Source: Armigeres subalbatus (taxonomy: Eukaryota > Arthropoda > Insecta > Diptera > Culicidae). From it: 64,000 bases of DNA. Below the pieces are notes generated by a model, which saw nothing but the letters and a program-made list of their open reading frames with translations, was not told where the DNA came from and ran no database searches. This document shows, piece after piece, positions 10,621 to 22,640 of the stretch. A program made the position numbers and the translations under genes. The stretch covers positions 459,823,506 through 459,887,505 of the forward strand of contig NC_085140.1 in assembly GCF_024139115.2 (NCBI RefSeq). Reading direction: 5' to 3'. Position 1 is the first letter of the stretch, and every line of letters begins with the position of its first letter.

Positions 10621-13600
10621 CAACAAACGAAAAAGAAGGATATTCGACATGTTTAAAGTTTCTTGATAACTAAAACAGTAGTTAAATAAGCCACTTGAAT
10701 ACTTGTAGGAACTATGTTTTTCATGAAGAAATTATACGAAATGGACTTGCAGAAAGCAAACTTCCAAGTAATCGTAAAAATCTTTTTATATTGTTAATCA
10801 ACGAGTATTTAACATTTAATTAAAGCGTATCATGTTTTCCTGTCACTTTTCTCGCTGTCGCGCATAGCTACCGAGGCGCATCTTCCCTCCTTGATGGGGT
10901 GTTATCTCATTCGTTAATTCCGGTGCATGAATTTCCGACTGTCGATTAACCTCGTGCGCAGTGGATTTGGCGGTGGTTTTTACGATTAAGCTATTAAAAG
11001 GCACTGCATTGTCCGGAAGGCCGGACGGGTTCACCGCTCACACGTTTTAGTTTTATATCATTTTAATAATTTTTTTATTCAAATAATTTGCTGCTATGTT
11101 AATTGCCGAAAGCTTTTACGAGTCTTCGCTCCTCTTTTTAATGTGGAGTGGGTGCTGGAATAATTTCTGTCAGGTCAGGTCATAGGTACTGATCGCAAGT
11201 ATTTGAAAATTTAACGATCGGGATGTAAAAGGAAAATGTGTTTGATCATAAAAGTTGCCTAACATTAACATGGAATTATATCTAGCGAACTCAGTAGAGG
11301 TGTCGATACACGATTAATTTACGTTCCCTATCAGATTTCTAAATTAGAACGACAAAATTCCGTTACGTTTATGTATACGAATAATAAACAGAATGAAACA
11401 CAAAATTCATAAAGCTTCCATTGTCGAGTTTCCCGCGCAGTTTTTGAAAAAAAAGGTCGCACACAAAAAACATCAACCCTACCGAAAAAAATCAAAAGTT
11501 TGAGAACTGAGTGCTGAAAAAACGCATAAAGAGGGGTTGATGCTAACGATGAAGATATTTACCTACCCTCATAGGGAAAAAATTAGGCGCATTTTCAAAA
11601 TGCAGTACTGCAGCGCGCTTGCTGGGGGAAGCGCAGATACAATTTCGAAAAATGAGACAAAATCGGAAAAAGAAAGGATAATGCTAGGGGTTGGGATTTT
11701 GTCACAAAATCTTGGGAATTTCAGTTAGGACGCCACATTTTGGCGGCAAATTCCTGCTCAAGTTTTTGATAAACGATTATTCATTTTCCTAATAAACCAA
11801 CTCTCAGATCCAAATGAAACCGCTTGTCGTTTTTTTTCTAACTAAGTGTTGACTTCCCATCGTTTACCATTAGGCTCGTCAAATGAGAAATGTTTCCTGA
11901 CAAGCGTGTAGGCCTACGAGATTTACATTTGACGATAAATAATGGCAGTACGCATCTGACAACGTGTAATTACATTTTTCGCACCCTGAAAACCGTTTAG
12001 CAGTGTATTAAACAGCACTGATTAAGCGGTCTACGTCGTGATTGTAATGGAGCTGTTGTAATGAAGACCCGCGTTAACTTCTCCCCGACACTATTTTTTT
12101 CGTTCAGCACTCACCTCGACTGCATTCATTGGAATGACGGTGGCGGCCCGGTGGCATCCGAACATGTATTACTTTTAGCTGCCGTTGTTCGTTATTAATC
12201 GAGCCTCCCGCACTCACTTACAATTAATTGTTCATCCGCATAGACACCTCGGCATGTTTTGCTTCAAGTCTGAATCCACGCGTGCGTTTGCCGCCCACTT
12301 CTTGCTATTGTAATTTCTTTTTCACAGGTGGAGTCAGGACTGTAAATCGAGGTGTTATCTCACTCGGATCACTGCCGTAATCTGAAAAAGTGATGTAAAC
12401 GCCAATTTTCAAAAAGGGTGTTAACGAATAGTTCTCATTGAGCTCTTTAACAGAAAAACGGAAAACTTGTAGGTTGTATATTGGCGTAAACGTCACTTAT
12501 GCAGTTTACGACAGATCAGTTATTTTATATTATTTCCAAAATTTAATCGATATTATCTAGCCAAATATTAATTAGTTACGTGCCCCACCTTGTGACTGCC
12601 AATGTTCCCTTTTTTGAGAAGGCTTACTGCAAGGGAATCAATCAGACACCAGGCTACTTTGATTCTTCAGGCCATGCGTCTTTGATTGCTCGTAGCCTAC
12701 TCACAGCCGTATCATAGCCACACGATCCGTGTTTTAGCATTCAGAAGCGAAGCAGAAACAAATGTTTTTCATTTTGATTCACTTTTAATTCGATTACACA
12801 ATCGCAAAAAAAGTAATATAATATCATAAAATCACTCGCATAGGAATGCGTGTTAACAGCAACCGCATGAGGCAGCTTAGCGTTATGACCAGTCGGTCAG
12901 ACTGACTCAATCGTCAGGGACAGCCCGGGCCTATCATTTTAATCGAAAGTTTATGTATTTTTCATCAATGTTCGAAATTTGCACGCAGCCGTTGTTTACA
13001 GTTGCCTATATGGCACCGCGGACGCACAACAATTTATATCATTATTTTTAAATGAGATTAAAATTAATATTGCCGCCGACACAAATGCTGTAAAAGATAC
13101 AGTTTCCATGGCAGCCGTTAATGGGATGAGAGAGTAGTGTTAGTTACGTGATCGTTTCTTGGGCAGAAACCGTCGCGCATCGTTAGCCAGAGTCGCAGTT
13201 AGTGACCACAACTCTGCCGCACCACTTATCAGCTCATTTACCCTAAACTTTATTGTTTAAGCCGTTTTCCACCAGTCTCGTAGGGTCGGCATCAGTTTCA
13301 GTAATGCAATGGAAAGGAAATAAATCAACAGGGTCACTGTTTTCATCACTTTCGCCGAAGGCAATCTTACATTTTTCTCTTGACAGAATCTGTAAATTTC
13401 TTATCAGCTTCAGATAAATTCAACGAAAAAGAAACAAAATTAGTATATCTTTCAAACTAAACTGTTCCTTTCAATTTATTCTGATATTTTTTTTCCGTTG
13501 AGAAACGTGTAAACCATTCGATATGAATATTCGTGCATCATACGTCTAATGTTGTTTGCTTTTCACCGGGTAAGATAGAGCCTGTTGCGTTTCATGTTCC

Positions 13601-14439
13601 AGTATCGCGTTATAAATTTAGACGGTTCCGGGTCTCGGCATCATTTCTTCTTCGACCCTTCGCCCGACCTTAGAAGGGGCACCTTGGGCATATGCAGAAC
13701 AGTGGCTGGAATAATGACTAAATTATTCAGACGAGAATGGGTTTTGGCAGGTGTGCACGTGATAACTTACAGCGTTGGTGTGGACCACTGGTGCGATGAG
13801 GGCTCCCTCTGAACAAACAGTTTAATTTCTCAATTTAGTGGATGAGCTCATTTGAATTTGTTAGACGCACAGCTGCTTCGATGGAAATGGGAAAACACTC
13901 TAAATGAAAGTAGAAACAAATATTTTAAAATGTTAGCTTGTGAGTTGGCATATCCTATCACAAAGTTTGTGCAAATATTCATGCGACATATGCAAGGTTT
14001 TTGAGAAGGGCCTAAGTGTTTCTCCTAACAATTTATTTGAAAAATCGTAACTCCTAAACTATTCCAGATAGAGAAAAACTTGCTATGGCAAAGTGGTAAT
14101 ATTATAATATTAGGGTTGTTAATGATCAGGAATTAATAAGAAAAATAGCAGCTTGTTTTTTCAAAATCACCGAGGTTTAAGTTTTGATCGTTTTCTAAGC
14201 TAAGGCATTTACTTACCATGTTGATGTTTTATTACTTGAATAGACCCCTATTTGGCTCTAACATCTATTTACATTCTTATGAGCTGTTTATGGCAAATTT
14301 TTGAACGTCCCCTACATACATAAAAGTGCGTCACACGATCAATTGAAAGATCTTCACCCTGGGATATTGTCAGGTGATAGTCAGTTGCTAGAAATTCATG
14401 AGGAAATAATCCTAAATCACAATTTTGATAAGAAAATTA
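10621..14439. other. Repeat-poor, non-coding DNA
   Basis: I found no transposon proteins, SINEs or long inverted repeats here. Parts (10840-11040, 12050-12300 and 12590-13270) have higher GC and no low-complexity sequence, so they are the likeliest places for host regulatory DNA. The open frames are short and show no motif. Confidence 0.45.
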
Positions 14440-14641
14440 TTTTGAGCTTTTTAGTGGAATGTTTTCACCTGTCATAAGACGAGTTTAAACAATCCCATTG
14501 AATTCCACCACTTAATTGTATCCTGACAGATACGTATTTCGACCTCAACAGTAAGGCCGTCTTCATTGTCTCGTACTTGACTCGACTCGACTTAAGTGGT
14601 GGAATTCAATGGGATTGTTTAAACTCGTCTTATGACAGGTG
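14440..14641 (-). repeat. Hammerhead-like dispersed repeat with a perfect 49-bp inverted repeat
   Basis: Positions 14466-14514 and 14593-14641 are exact reverse complements (49 of 49), separated by 78 bp. Read on the minus strand, the loop plus one arm is one copy of a dispersed repeat found at 33100-33222, 29605-29762, 48713-48805 and 61190-61245. The loop holds ATGAAGA, a hairpin, then GAAATACG and a second small hairpin. The extra arm makes this copy a head-to-head structure. A Penelope-like terminal structure is possible, but no RT is adjacent. Confidence 0.7.
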
Positions 14642-15145
14642 CTAAATCACAAGGTGGACAGATTGCGGTGCTGTTTGGATTTCAGTACTTCACGGCATTC
14701 ATTCATAGGATAGTAAAGAAATTCAACAGTCATACTTACATTTGCATTCAATTTTTGATCTGAAGAAATTAGCCTTCTCTAACGCGCGTGTGTGTAATCC
14801 TCTACCCCTCACCCAGCTGGGGGCGTTGGTCAAGTAGTACTACGAATAATTTGATCATATCTTATGCTCCGTAATGATGCCCTTATTATTACGAAGAATA
14901 ATACTACAAAAAGGATTTACTTCTGAAGCAAGAAAGGTTACTTCAGAATGTGCAGGGAATGGGATGTACTAGTTGTTCATAATAGGTACAGCAAAACTTC
15001 ACAAGGACGCCCTTATTTGTACTAACTACTCGGGGAATAGAAGGTCGAGAAGAGCCACCGTTGCTATCTAACGCGTGAACCGAATACCTGGGACTCCCAC
15101 AATATCCGCGGCAATAGAAGCAAACGTATTTAGCATTCAATTTTT

Positions 15146-15195
15146 ATTATTATTATTGTCTTTATTTTAGAGGCTTTCAGCCCTAGGCTGGCTCA
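15146..15195 (-). mobile_element. 50-bp LINE tail insertion with 14-bp target duplication
   Basis: The minus strand reads GAGCCAGCCTAGGGCTGAAA, then AATAAAGACAATAATAATAA, a LINE 3' end with a short tandem tail. It is flanked by perfect 14-bp duplications AGCATTCAATTTTT (15132-15145 and 15196-15209). It is an extremely 5'-truncated but clean target-primed insertion. Confidence 0.85.
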
Positions 15196-15496
15196 AGCAT
15201 TCAATTTTTAAATTTATAAGTTAATTGAAGAAAGAAAGGAAATTGGAACGTGCTCACGTGGGACAACTTCATTTCAATGCGCTGCTAATCCCCGTTTGCT
15301 TCATTCGAAGCTGTGGCCGATTTGGCAGCTACAAGGTTTTTGTCGGGCTCGTAGCTGTGAAAGTTCTGGTAGCAGTTAGTGTCCAGGCTGCTGCAGTGCA
15401 TGCCGCAAATAAAATGATTGAGGTCCGTACACATTACAGTGATATGCTAAGGGTCATTAAAGAGAATGTAGGTTGATTATAAGAATATTATTACAG

Positions 15497-15552
15497 GCCG
15501 GACTCGATTATCCGGAGTGTTGAAAAAAATATTACTCCGGATAATCGAGCCA
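15497..15552. mobile_element. Pogo/Tigger-like terminal fragment
   Basis: TACAGGCCGGACTCGATTATC starts with a TA followed by CAG, as pogo ends do. It folds back on the complement at 15534-15551, giving an 18-19 bp stem with a 15-nt loop. No partner end or transposase was found. The assignment rests on the general form of the end. Confidence 0.4.
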
Positions 15553-15779
15553 TTATTTGTTGTCGCTGAAAATTTTACTTTTGCTCCAATAATTTTTATC
15601 TAGTTATATAAAATCTGATAAAATATCCCGTTGGTCCGTTCATGGGTTCTGACTACCGTTAGAGGTCAGCGCCGTTCCGAAAATCGTCGGCGGCGGCGTT
15701 AGTCATAAATTTGGTCGGCGAAGGCTTGGCGATTAAATAATAACGTTCGTAACGTAAAGTTTTTTTTTTCAGGATATTT

Positions 15780-16137
15780 TTAAGACATTAATGGGAGAAT
15801 CTTTTTATTTCGCCGGAAAAATCTAATGAACTGCCCCAGGATTCTTCCAAGTTTTTCGAATTTTCAAAACATCATGTTCTGAAGTTTTCGCCGGAATTTC
15901 TTTGAAATTTTCACGGGAAATTGTTTAGAAGTTTGCCTATGCCTATGCATGCTTCGAATTTTTTTTTCTCGTCGAGAATTTTTCGGAGTTTCCACTAAAC
16001 AGAATTTCCTTGTGAAAACTGTCTACAACGGAATTTCAACTGGATGTTTTTCGGAATTTCTTTGGATTTCTACGTGAAATTTTTATGTTACCCATTAGTA
16101 ATTCTTCGGAAATTCTACGAGAAAATTTTCAAAACAC
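15780..16137. repeat. Degenerate AATTTCC/GGAAATT array
   Basis: Irregular runs of GGAATTTC, GAAATTTT and their complements recur every 15-30 bp. Similar arrays occur at 16715-16840, 17078-17400, 20630-21195, 21665-21915 and 60036-61185. Open frames across them are produced by the repeat and are not genes. Confidence 0.6.
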
Positions 16138-16708
16138 GAAGGGTCGTTTGGTTGAAAATCATTACGGTAAGCCGAAAGCTATCTAAACGAATTCCATTTG
16201 TTCAATAAGGTTATTATGTGGAAAACGGTTTGACTGTACGACTAGTCATTTGGCTGAAAAAGCCATATTCTCTAACAGGTCATTCTCTAATAGGACCCGT
16301 TCGGCCAAACGCCTTTTTTGAACAAATGAGCTGTCGGAGTAAACGTCTTTTTCGGCCAAATTATCAGTTCGGCCGTATCATCACCCCAAATGACATTTTA
16401 GGCCAAACCGTTTTCGACCTTATGTCACCTCGTCCGCCCAAGCAGCATTTTCGGTCAAATGTTTTTTTTTCGGCAGCTCGGGCAACCAACACTTTCGGTC
16501 ATATGTTCATTTCGGCCAAATGGCCCTTTTATGCCAAACGATCATCTAGGCCTTTTTGGCTAAATGACCTATTTGTTTATACGACTTTTCAGCCAAATGA
16601 TTTGTTCGGCCGAACGACATTATCGGCCATATATCTATTTCGGTCAAATGCCAGTCGAGTTTCAGATGAATGACATATTCGGCCAAACAACAAACGGGCT
16701 TCCCCGTA
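16138..16708. mobile_element. GGCCGAA foldback element, diverged copy
   Basis: It is built of many short words around GGCCAAA or GGCCGAA (for example TTCGGCCAAACG and TTTCGGCCAAATGG), with mostly GGCCGAA-sense units at the left and TTCGGCC-sense units to the right. It is the most diverged of the four copies in the window and lacks the GAGAAGTGAGA core. Confidence 0.65.
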
Positions 16709-16844
16709 AAGACATTTGATTTCAACGTAAAATTCTGTGGTTTTCAACTGTAAATTCTTGGAATCTTCCGCAGGTAATTCTTTGAGATTCCCAAAGGAAA
16801 TTCTTTATAATTTACCCGGAAAATTTCTGGAATTTGCACCTGGT

Positions 16845-17077
16845 GGGCTTCGTGGCCGTGTAGTTAGTGGCGTCAGTCGTCTAAGCGTATTTACTATCAA
16901 TGGAGTGTGAGTACGATTCCCGCCCTAGTAAGGAGAAAACACTTCGTGAAGCGGAAAACGCTCCGCTGGTTAACTGGGTGCTGTGCGAATGTTCTGTTCG
17001 TTGTCTATACTAAGTGTTGAGTATTCAGTCTGTGCGACCTCTGGTCAAAGGCGGTGATCCCGTCTTCCTTTCTTTTA
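16845..17077 (+). mobile_element. tRNA-derived SINE (family A), plus-strand copy
   Basis: It starts GGGCTTCGTGGCCGTG, with an A-box-like TGGCCGTGTAGTTAGTGG and B-box-like GAGTACGATTCCC. The body is shared with 7569-7762, including TGGTCAAAGGCGGTG near the 3' end. It is inserted in a degenerate AATTTCC array that continues on both sides. Confidence 0.8.
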
Positions 17078-17400
17078 GATTCTACAAAAAGATCTATTAA
17101 ATTTTTAAGGAAATTTACTCAGAATTTCAACGGTAGTATTTTCGAGATATCGAAGAAAATTCTTCAGAATTTCCAATGAAAGTTCTTAGTTTTACGAAAA
17201 GCTTTTTCAATTTTTCAAAGAAAAAATTTATGGAATTCTCAAGAAAAATAGCTTTTTTGACAAGAAATTCTCTGGAGTTTCAACGGGATTGCCATAAACT
17301 GTCGGCGGCGACGGCGCACACCACTAACCACCGATTAGTCTTCCGTCCTCATCCTCTGGAGGATTCCAAAAAATGAAAACTTCTAAATTTTATTAAGATT
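17078..17400. repeat. Degenerate AATTTCC array, continuation
   Basis: The same style of GAAATTC words appears as at 15780-16137. Here the array resumes after the SINE insertion. Confidence 0.5.
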
Positions 17401-17965
17401 TTTTAGATGCACTTGATGTTGTGACTTTTACATGTCGTGGCCTTCCGAAAATTCCGAAACATCTATGAAATAAAACAAAAAATAATGTCTGAAACTTGAT
17501 TATGCATATGTATTGCCATTTCCAGCTCTCGATGGATTTTTGGGAAAATCATAGATCGCACTTTGAGCAGTGATTGCAAATATTTTACAATATCTATTAT
17601 TATTCCAAGCTTCATCTAAATGCATGAAACTTGGAAATAAACGTCTGTTGAACCACTATTGCAATTATTGTAATATGCTTCCGCAAAGAATTCAAATTAT
17701 AACTAACTTGAAAGTAGCGAAAAAAATTAACTTTCACTACAAATCATTATTATTTTTCTAGAGTTTGATCAAACAAATGTACTGACAACCCTGTCGAGTC
17801 CACGTGTTTATTTGAAAACATAAACAACTTTCGTTGGCGCCAACCCGTTTCACCTGATTCATCAGCCCGCCAACCGGGAGAACAAAGGATTTTGACATCT
17901 CGCACTTCTGACTATCTCGCACTTCTGAAGTGCGGAGTCCAACGAGGTGGGAAGTGCGCAATACA

Positions 17966-18140
17966 ACATGTGATAGATTTAGTTCGGAAAAGGTATTGGA
18001 GGGTAACCGCCCCTTCGGTGGGGTTTGATCCCACGACCCCAGTTCGCATGACAGGTGCTTTCCCTACTAAGCTACGAAGGACCTCCGTCGTCCACCGCAG
18101 CTTAGCGGGTACAGATGAAACCAAATTCCCAGCACCGGGC
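17966..18140 (-). mobile_element. tRNA-like SINE family B, minus copy
   Basis: On the minus strand it contains CTTCGTAGCTTAGTAGGGAA (D-arm-like A box), GGTCGTGGGATCAAACC (B-box-like) and an acceptor-like CCTTCG...CGAAGGG pairing. It is closely similar to the plus copy at 18410-18584 and forms an inverted pair with it. Its flank continues at 17485-17512, after an insertion of about 450 bp at 17513-17962. Confidence 0.7.
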
Positions 18141-18221
18141 CCGGGAGAGTAGTTTTCGAAATTTCTTCTTACATGAAAAAATTGCTTCTTACAAATCATT
18201 TATTATATCTAGAAGATATAA

Positions 18222-18690
18222 GGTCGGGTTGGGATCTGACGACCAAACTGGCACAACCTCACACAACCCTACTTCATTGAGCGCCGTTGCCGATGAAGCA
18301 AGTGTGTAGGAGCCGAACAATACTAAATACTCATCCTACTTGGTTGACATGTGTACAAAAATACATTTGAGAGAGTTAGTTCTGAAAATGTATTGCGAGA
18401 GATCGGCTGGTACCTGGAGCTGGGAATTTGGTTTCATCGGTTCCCGGTAAGCTGCGGTGGACGACGGAGGTTCTTCGTAGCTTAGTAGGGAAAGCACCTG
18501 TCATGCGAACTGGGGTCGTGGGATCAAACCCCACCGAAGGGGCGCTTACCCTCCAATACCTTTTCCGAACTAAATCTATCACATGTTGTACATATGCATA
18601 ATCAAGTTTCAGACATAGTAATTAATTTCCACACCGGGTGGCTTAATACCCGGCATATAGGCAATTAACTTTGAATGTACCAAAAAATAA
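18222..18690 (+). mobile_element. tRNA-like SINE family B, plus copy
   Basis: The 5' part (GTCGGGTTGGGATCTGACGA, CGTTGCCGATGAAGCAAG) and the 3' part (GGGTGGCTTAATACCCGGC, AGGCAATTAACTTTGA) match the copy that straddles 26411-28440. The tRNA-like core is at 18463-18535. It forms long inverted pairing with 17966-18140. Despite open frames across it, this is a pol III-type repeat and not a protein gene. Confidence 0.65.
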
Positions 18691-18962
18691 TGCATTTCAT
18701 CACATATCAACATTTGATATTTTCAACTTCGGAGTTAATTTCATTTGATTTATTCAAACTAAGGTCTCTGCAATACATACAATTCATCTACATTCAGCTC
18801 GGTCTGTAGTTGCCCGTTGCCAAATTTGTAGTTCACGGAGGGACCTCAAATCGATCCACCTTGCTCTCTGCGCACCTCGCCTTCTTGTCCCCTGCGGATC
18901 CCTATCAGGAACCATTTTAACCGGGTTATTGCCCGACATTCTTAGCATGACATTGTGTTAAT

Positions 18963-19123
18963 TACGATCCGTTAATTACGTAACGCAAAAATGGCCATGT
19001 TCAATCCCCCCTTTCCCCTATGTCACACTTTTTGTATGAGATATCTAAAAAAATTGTAAGGATTGTCACACTTCAGGAAATCCCCTCCCCCTCTAAGCGT
19101 TACTTAATTTACGGATGTTCCCC
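18963..19123. mobile_element. MITE, TTACGTAAC family, copy 1
   Basis: The ends are inverted (CCGTTAATTACGTAACGC and AAGCGTTACTTAATTTACGG). Between them are TATGTCACACTTTTTGTATG and a C-rich tract. It is homologous to 42540-42693 and more distantly to 22500-22640. Confidence 0.75.
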
Positions 19124-19252
19124 AAACACAAGGATTTTTCAGCGTCATTTGTTGTTACCTAGGTTGCTACTATGAATATAGAACTGGTATTTTAATCCAT
19201 ACATGGACCATCGTTGGTGAAATATTTATTTATTCATATAAATATTATGGCT

Positions 19253-19400
19253 GTTCACAAATTACGTAACACTGGAAGGAAAGGGAGGGGGTCAGGCCGT
19301 GCGTTATGATTCATACAAATCAATTAAACCTTCCATATAAGAAGCGTTAGGGGGAGGATGGAGGTCCAAAATCTTCAAATTTAGCGTTACGATATTTTTG
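19253..19400. mobile_element. MITE, TTACGTAAC family, related subfamily
   Basis: It starts TTCACAAATTACGTAACACT with a G-rich interior, and its inverted end pieces reappear at 23440-23460 as GCGTTACGTAATTTGTGAA. It is diverged and its right end is uncertain. Confidence 0.5.
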
Positions 19401-20629
19401 AATGAATCCATTCCGGATATTCCCAAGGACTATTTGGTGGCATGAATCACAATGTCAATGCTGTACTTAGAAAGTACATACGAATGCTTAAAAAAAATTC
19501 GGTGCTTTGAATTGAAATTCATAAAATGGCCATTTATGAATGTTCTTGATTTCCGTTCCCTTAAGGTTCTTTCAAAAAATCCGTAATGCTGAATTTGATA
19601 ATATTTATACCCCACCCTTCCTCTCGTAACTTATGATATATTTAATTTTGCCTTTCTCGTATAAAGTACAGGCATACCTCGATAGTACGTACCCTCGATA
19701 GTGCGTACCCTCGATAGTACGTACCCTCGATTGTACGTACATTTTACCTCGATAGTACGTACAAAAAAAATTTTTTTTTTTCGTTCAATTTTCTTTACGA
19801 TTTTAGTAAAAATTTGAATATGCTTTGATCATGGCACATGCGGGGGTCCTTCATATGTTACGTAATAATTTCACAACTGATTTAAACGCCATCGTGAGCT
19901 TATAAGGAATTTAGTAGCAAAACTTTGAAAAAGTAGCGTGTAATAAATGTTTGCCAGTCTTACGTAACACACATTTTACTATCATTTTAAACAATTGAAG
20001 GAACATCTGAAACAGCTGAGCGAGTGTTATCAGCGATTATTGAAATTGTATGGGTATGATTGTCTTAGAAAGCATATTAGATATCCACTTAATTGAACAA
20101 TTATTATGTTTATGAATTATTTTATCTATCAAGGAAATTAGTTCCAGAACCCCATGCATTAGTTCACCTGATAGACCAGAAAATATTTCCTCGAGGAGTA
20201 AATTAATTCTATCATGGGAATGGTGATTCATAAAATTAATAAATTTATTTTAAATTTTCGGCAAGATATTTTACTGTTTAATTAAGTTTACATTAAGTTT
20301 AGTTCCATTCGATCCACTTGTCGGTAACATTTTTTTTCTTGAGGAGCAAATTAGCAACGTTACTAAAATGAGGAAAATTTTTGATGGAAAATTTCTTCTG
20401 GGACGTCTCACTGAGTTTATCATGGAACAGTAGTTTCTCCCAAGAGTTCTCCTTGGGATACCTTGGTAGTTTGGTTGAAAATTCCATACATGATTTAACT
20501 TGATATTCTATCTAGACCTGTGCGCCGATTGAAATTTTATCGACGGTGAGGCGTGATAGATCATTTTCAGCCAGTGCCAGTGGCGTGGTGGTGATTGGCG
20601 GCGGCGTGAGTCAGCGTGAATCAATTTCG

Positions 20630-21195
20630 TGTATTACAAGTTTTCTGGAATTTATCTGAATGTTCCTCCAGGAATTCCTCAGGAAGTTTCTCTAGAAATT
20701 TCTCCGCGATTTTTCACGAAGTTCCTCCCGACATCCATATTAAATTATATCCAAATATTTCTCCTTTAATCCTTCCAAATATACCCTTTAAATTCCATTA
20801 TTTTCGCGGTAATTTCTTCAGCAATTCGTTTAGGAATTCTCTTAGAAATTTCCACATCCCCTTTCCCAGAACTTCCACCAGAAAATCATTCAGAAATTCC
20901 CATGTAAACTCCTCCGGGCATTCTCTCTGGAGTTACTCTAGAGATTTCAGCAAGATCTCTCCATTAATTACTTCGAAGTCTTTCCGTATTTTCTTTAGAA
21001 ACTCACGGGGAAGCCCTTGATACTCACGCCCCAGGAATTATTCCAGAAATTCCTCCAAGAACTCTCCCGGAAAATTGTTGCCGTTTTTTCTTCGGGAATT
21101 CTCAAGGAAATTCCTTGCAAAATTCGTCTGCATATTCATCTCGCTACAAAAATTAAATTTCGCCAAAACCAGTCCTGGAAATACTCGCTTCACGA
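20630..21195. repeat. Degenerate AATTTCC array inside the pogo-like element
   Basis: It is dense in words such as CCAGGAATTCCTC and GAAATTTCTCC with loose 15-30 bp spacing. It explains the serine-, arginine- and asparagine-rich open frame at 20616-21020. Confidence 0.6.
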
Positions 21196-21249
21196 GTAAG
21201 AAAAGAGTGTAATTGGGCCTACCAGAAATGCCACACTCGCGCAAACCTA

Positions 21250-21357
21250 CCCTAGCAGCACACATGTTCCACGTATGTTACTGCAACTCATATGTGACCA
21301 GATATGGTCACAATCAAGTTGCTGCAACCATTTCTGATTGACTTGTGCTGCTCAGGT
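21250..21357 (-). mobile_element. 107-bp AGCAGCACA MITE, copy 1
   Basis: The ends are CCCTAGCAGCACA and TGTGCTGCTCAGG, with inner pairing TGGTCACA...TGTGACCA-like. Flanking TA on each side suggests a TA target. Other copies are at 46081-46187, 49181-49283 and 58091-58197. Confidence 0.85.
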
Positions 21358-21664
21358 ACTGTCTGCATTGCTTGCTTTGTTCGCGAGTACGGGCAGAGCA
21401 AAGACAAAAAAGCAGGGCAGTATTTTTCGCGAGTAAAAATCATGATCGCGAGTATTTGTGGTTACTTCGAATAAAATGTATAAATTTCACTTAACATGAA
21501 CACAGTAATAATGAACAAATGTGTTCTTGCTCGAACATCCGTGTGAATTATAATCCGAGGTTGGTTTATGACATTTTGTAAATTAACCCGAATGACTCGC
21601 GAAGCTCCACGAACATTCGCTCCAATCGCTATGTATTTCTTTGTTTGAGTTTGAGTTTCGAAAA

Positions 21665-21915
21665 ATCTTGATGGATTCACCCATGGATTTCCTGGAGATA
21701 TTCTCGAAAAAAAAACCTAGAAGAATATCTGAAACAAATCTAGGAGAAATTTGAAAATTAGAAGTTTTTTGAATGAATTTCCTATAGAATTTTCATAGGA
21801 AAATATTCAAGAATGTCAAAACAAATTTCAAATAAAGTTTTGAAATAATTTCAAACTAAAACACGAAAAAAAATCTAGTAGAATTTCAGAGGGAGTTCAT
21901 GGAGTAATTCCTTAG
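21665..21915. repeat. Degenerate AATTTC array
   Basis: Loose GAAATTT, GAATTTCC and TTTGAAA words resemble the other arrays in the window. Confidence 0.4.
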
Positions 21916-22499
21916 TTTCCTGAAGAACAAACACACATTTTCAGAAAAAAGTATCTTTATGTTTGGCCGAGAATATGTTGAATAGTGGCCATGTGGCCAT
22001 TATCCAACGTCGCATTTTTTGAACAGAGATCCACGCTAGTGGCAGTTTGTGAGTAGATCAACATCCAATGATTTAGATTTAAATTCTTTATTGACAGACA
22101 CCACCTCAATTCATCAAGCTGATACCGATCAAGTATATAAAAGTCGACCCTCCAGGCCTCCTATCAAAAAATCATTTTTTGGAGTTTATAGCCTTTTCGT
22201 TACACATTGTTGTACGAGAAAGGCATAAAAAAACGATTTTACAGACGAGAAAATTAAAATAACTTAGAAAGTAAGAAATCAGTTTTGTTTGTTATCTTGA
22301 TACTCATCTTAGTGTAATGTACTTATGTATATAATTACGAATCATAATGAAGGTTCCTCCAAATCAACGCGATGCGTTTGTTGCTATAGCTGACAGTTTG
22401 TCGCTTTGGTAAGGAAGCGTCAATGGAGCCAATAGAATCGCAACGACAGTGACAGCTCAGGACATCCTTAAGGCTTTTGATTTGCATAAAATCTATAGG

Positions 22500-22640
22500 T
22501 GGAATCCATAAAATACGTCACGTAAAAATGTTGTGATCAACCCCCAATCGTCACTTTTTTTTAGTAACATGCATAATTATGCATGATGTGTAACATATCT
22601 TAAAAACGTCACAAATATTACGTAATTTATGGATGTTCCG
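22500..22640. mobile_element. MITE, TTACGTAAC family, copy 3
   Basis: Inverted ends AATCCATAAAATACGTCACG and ATTACGTAATTTATGGATGT surround a TCAACCCCC block as in copies 1 and 2. It is nested in the pogo-like element. Confidence 0.65.

Noticed and set aside
15225..15476. 83-codon frame with a hydrophobic middle
   Set aside because: It follows directly after a LINE tail insertion, has no motif, and its length is within chance expectation.
17912..18582. Open frames of 60-95 codons across 18 kb
   Set aside because: They run through two inverted SINE copies and appear in mirrored form. They are repeat artefacts.
20616..21020. 134-codon frame rich in Ser, Asn and Arg
   Set aside because: It lies in the degenerate AATTTCC array. 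Similar frames appear at 60389-61137 from the same type of sequence.
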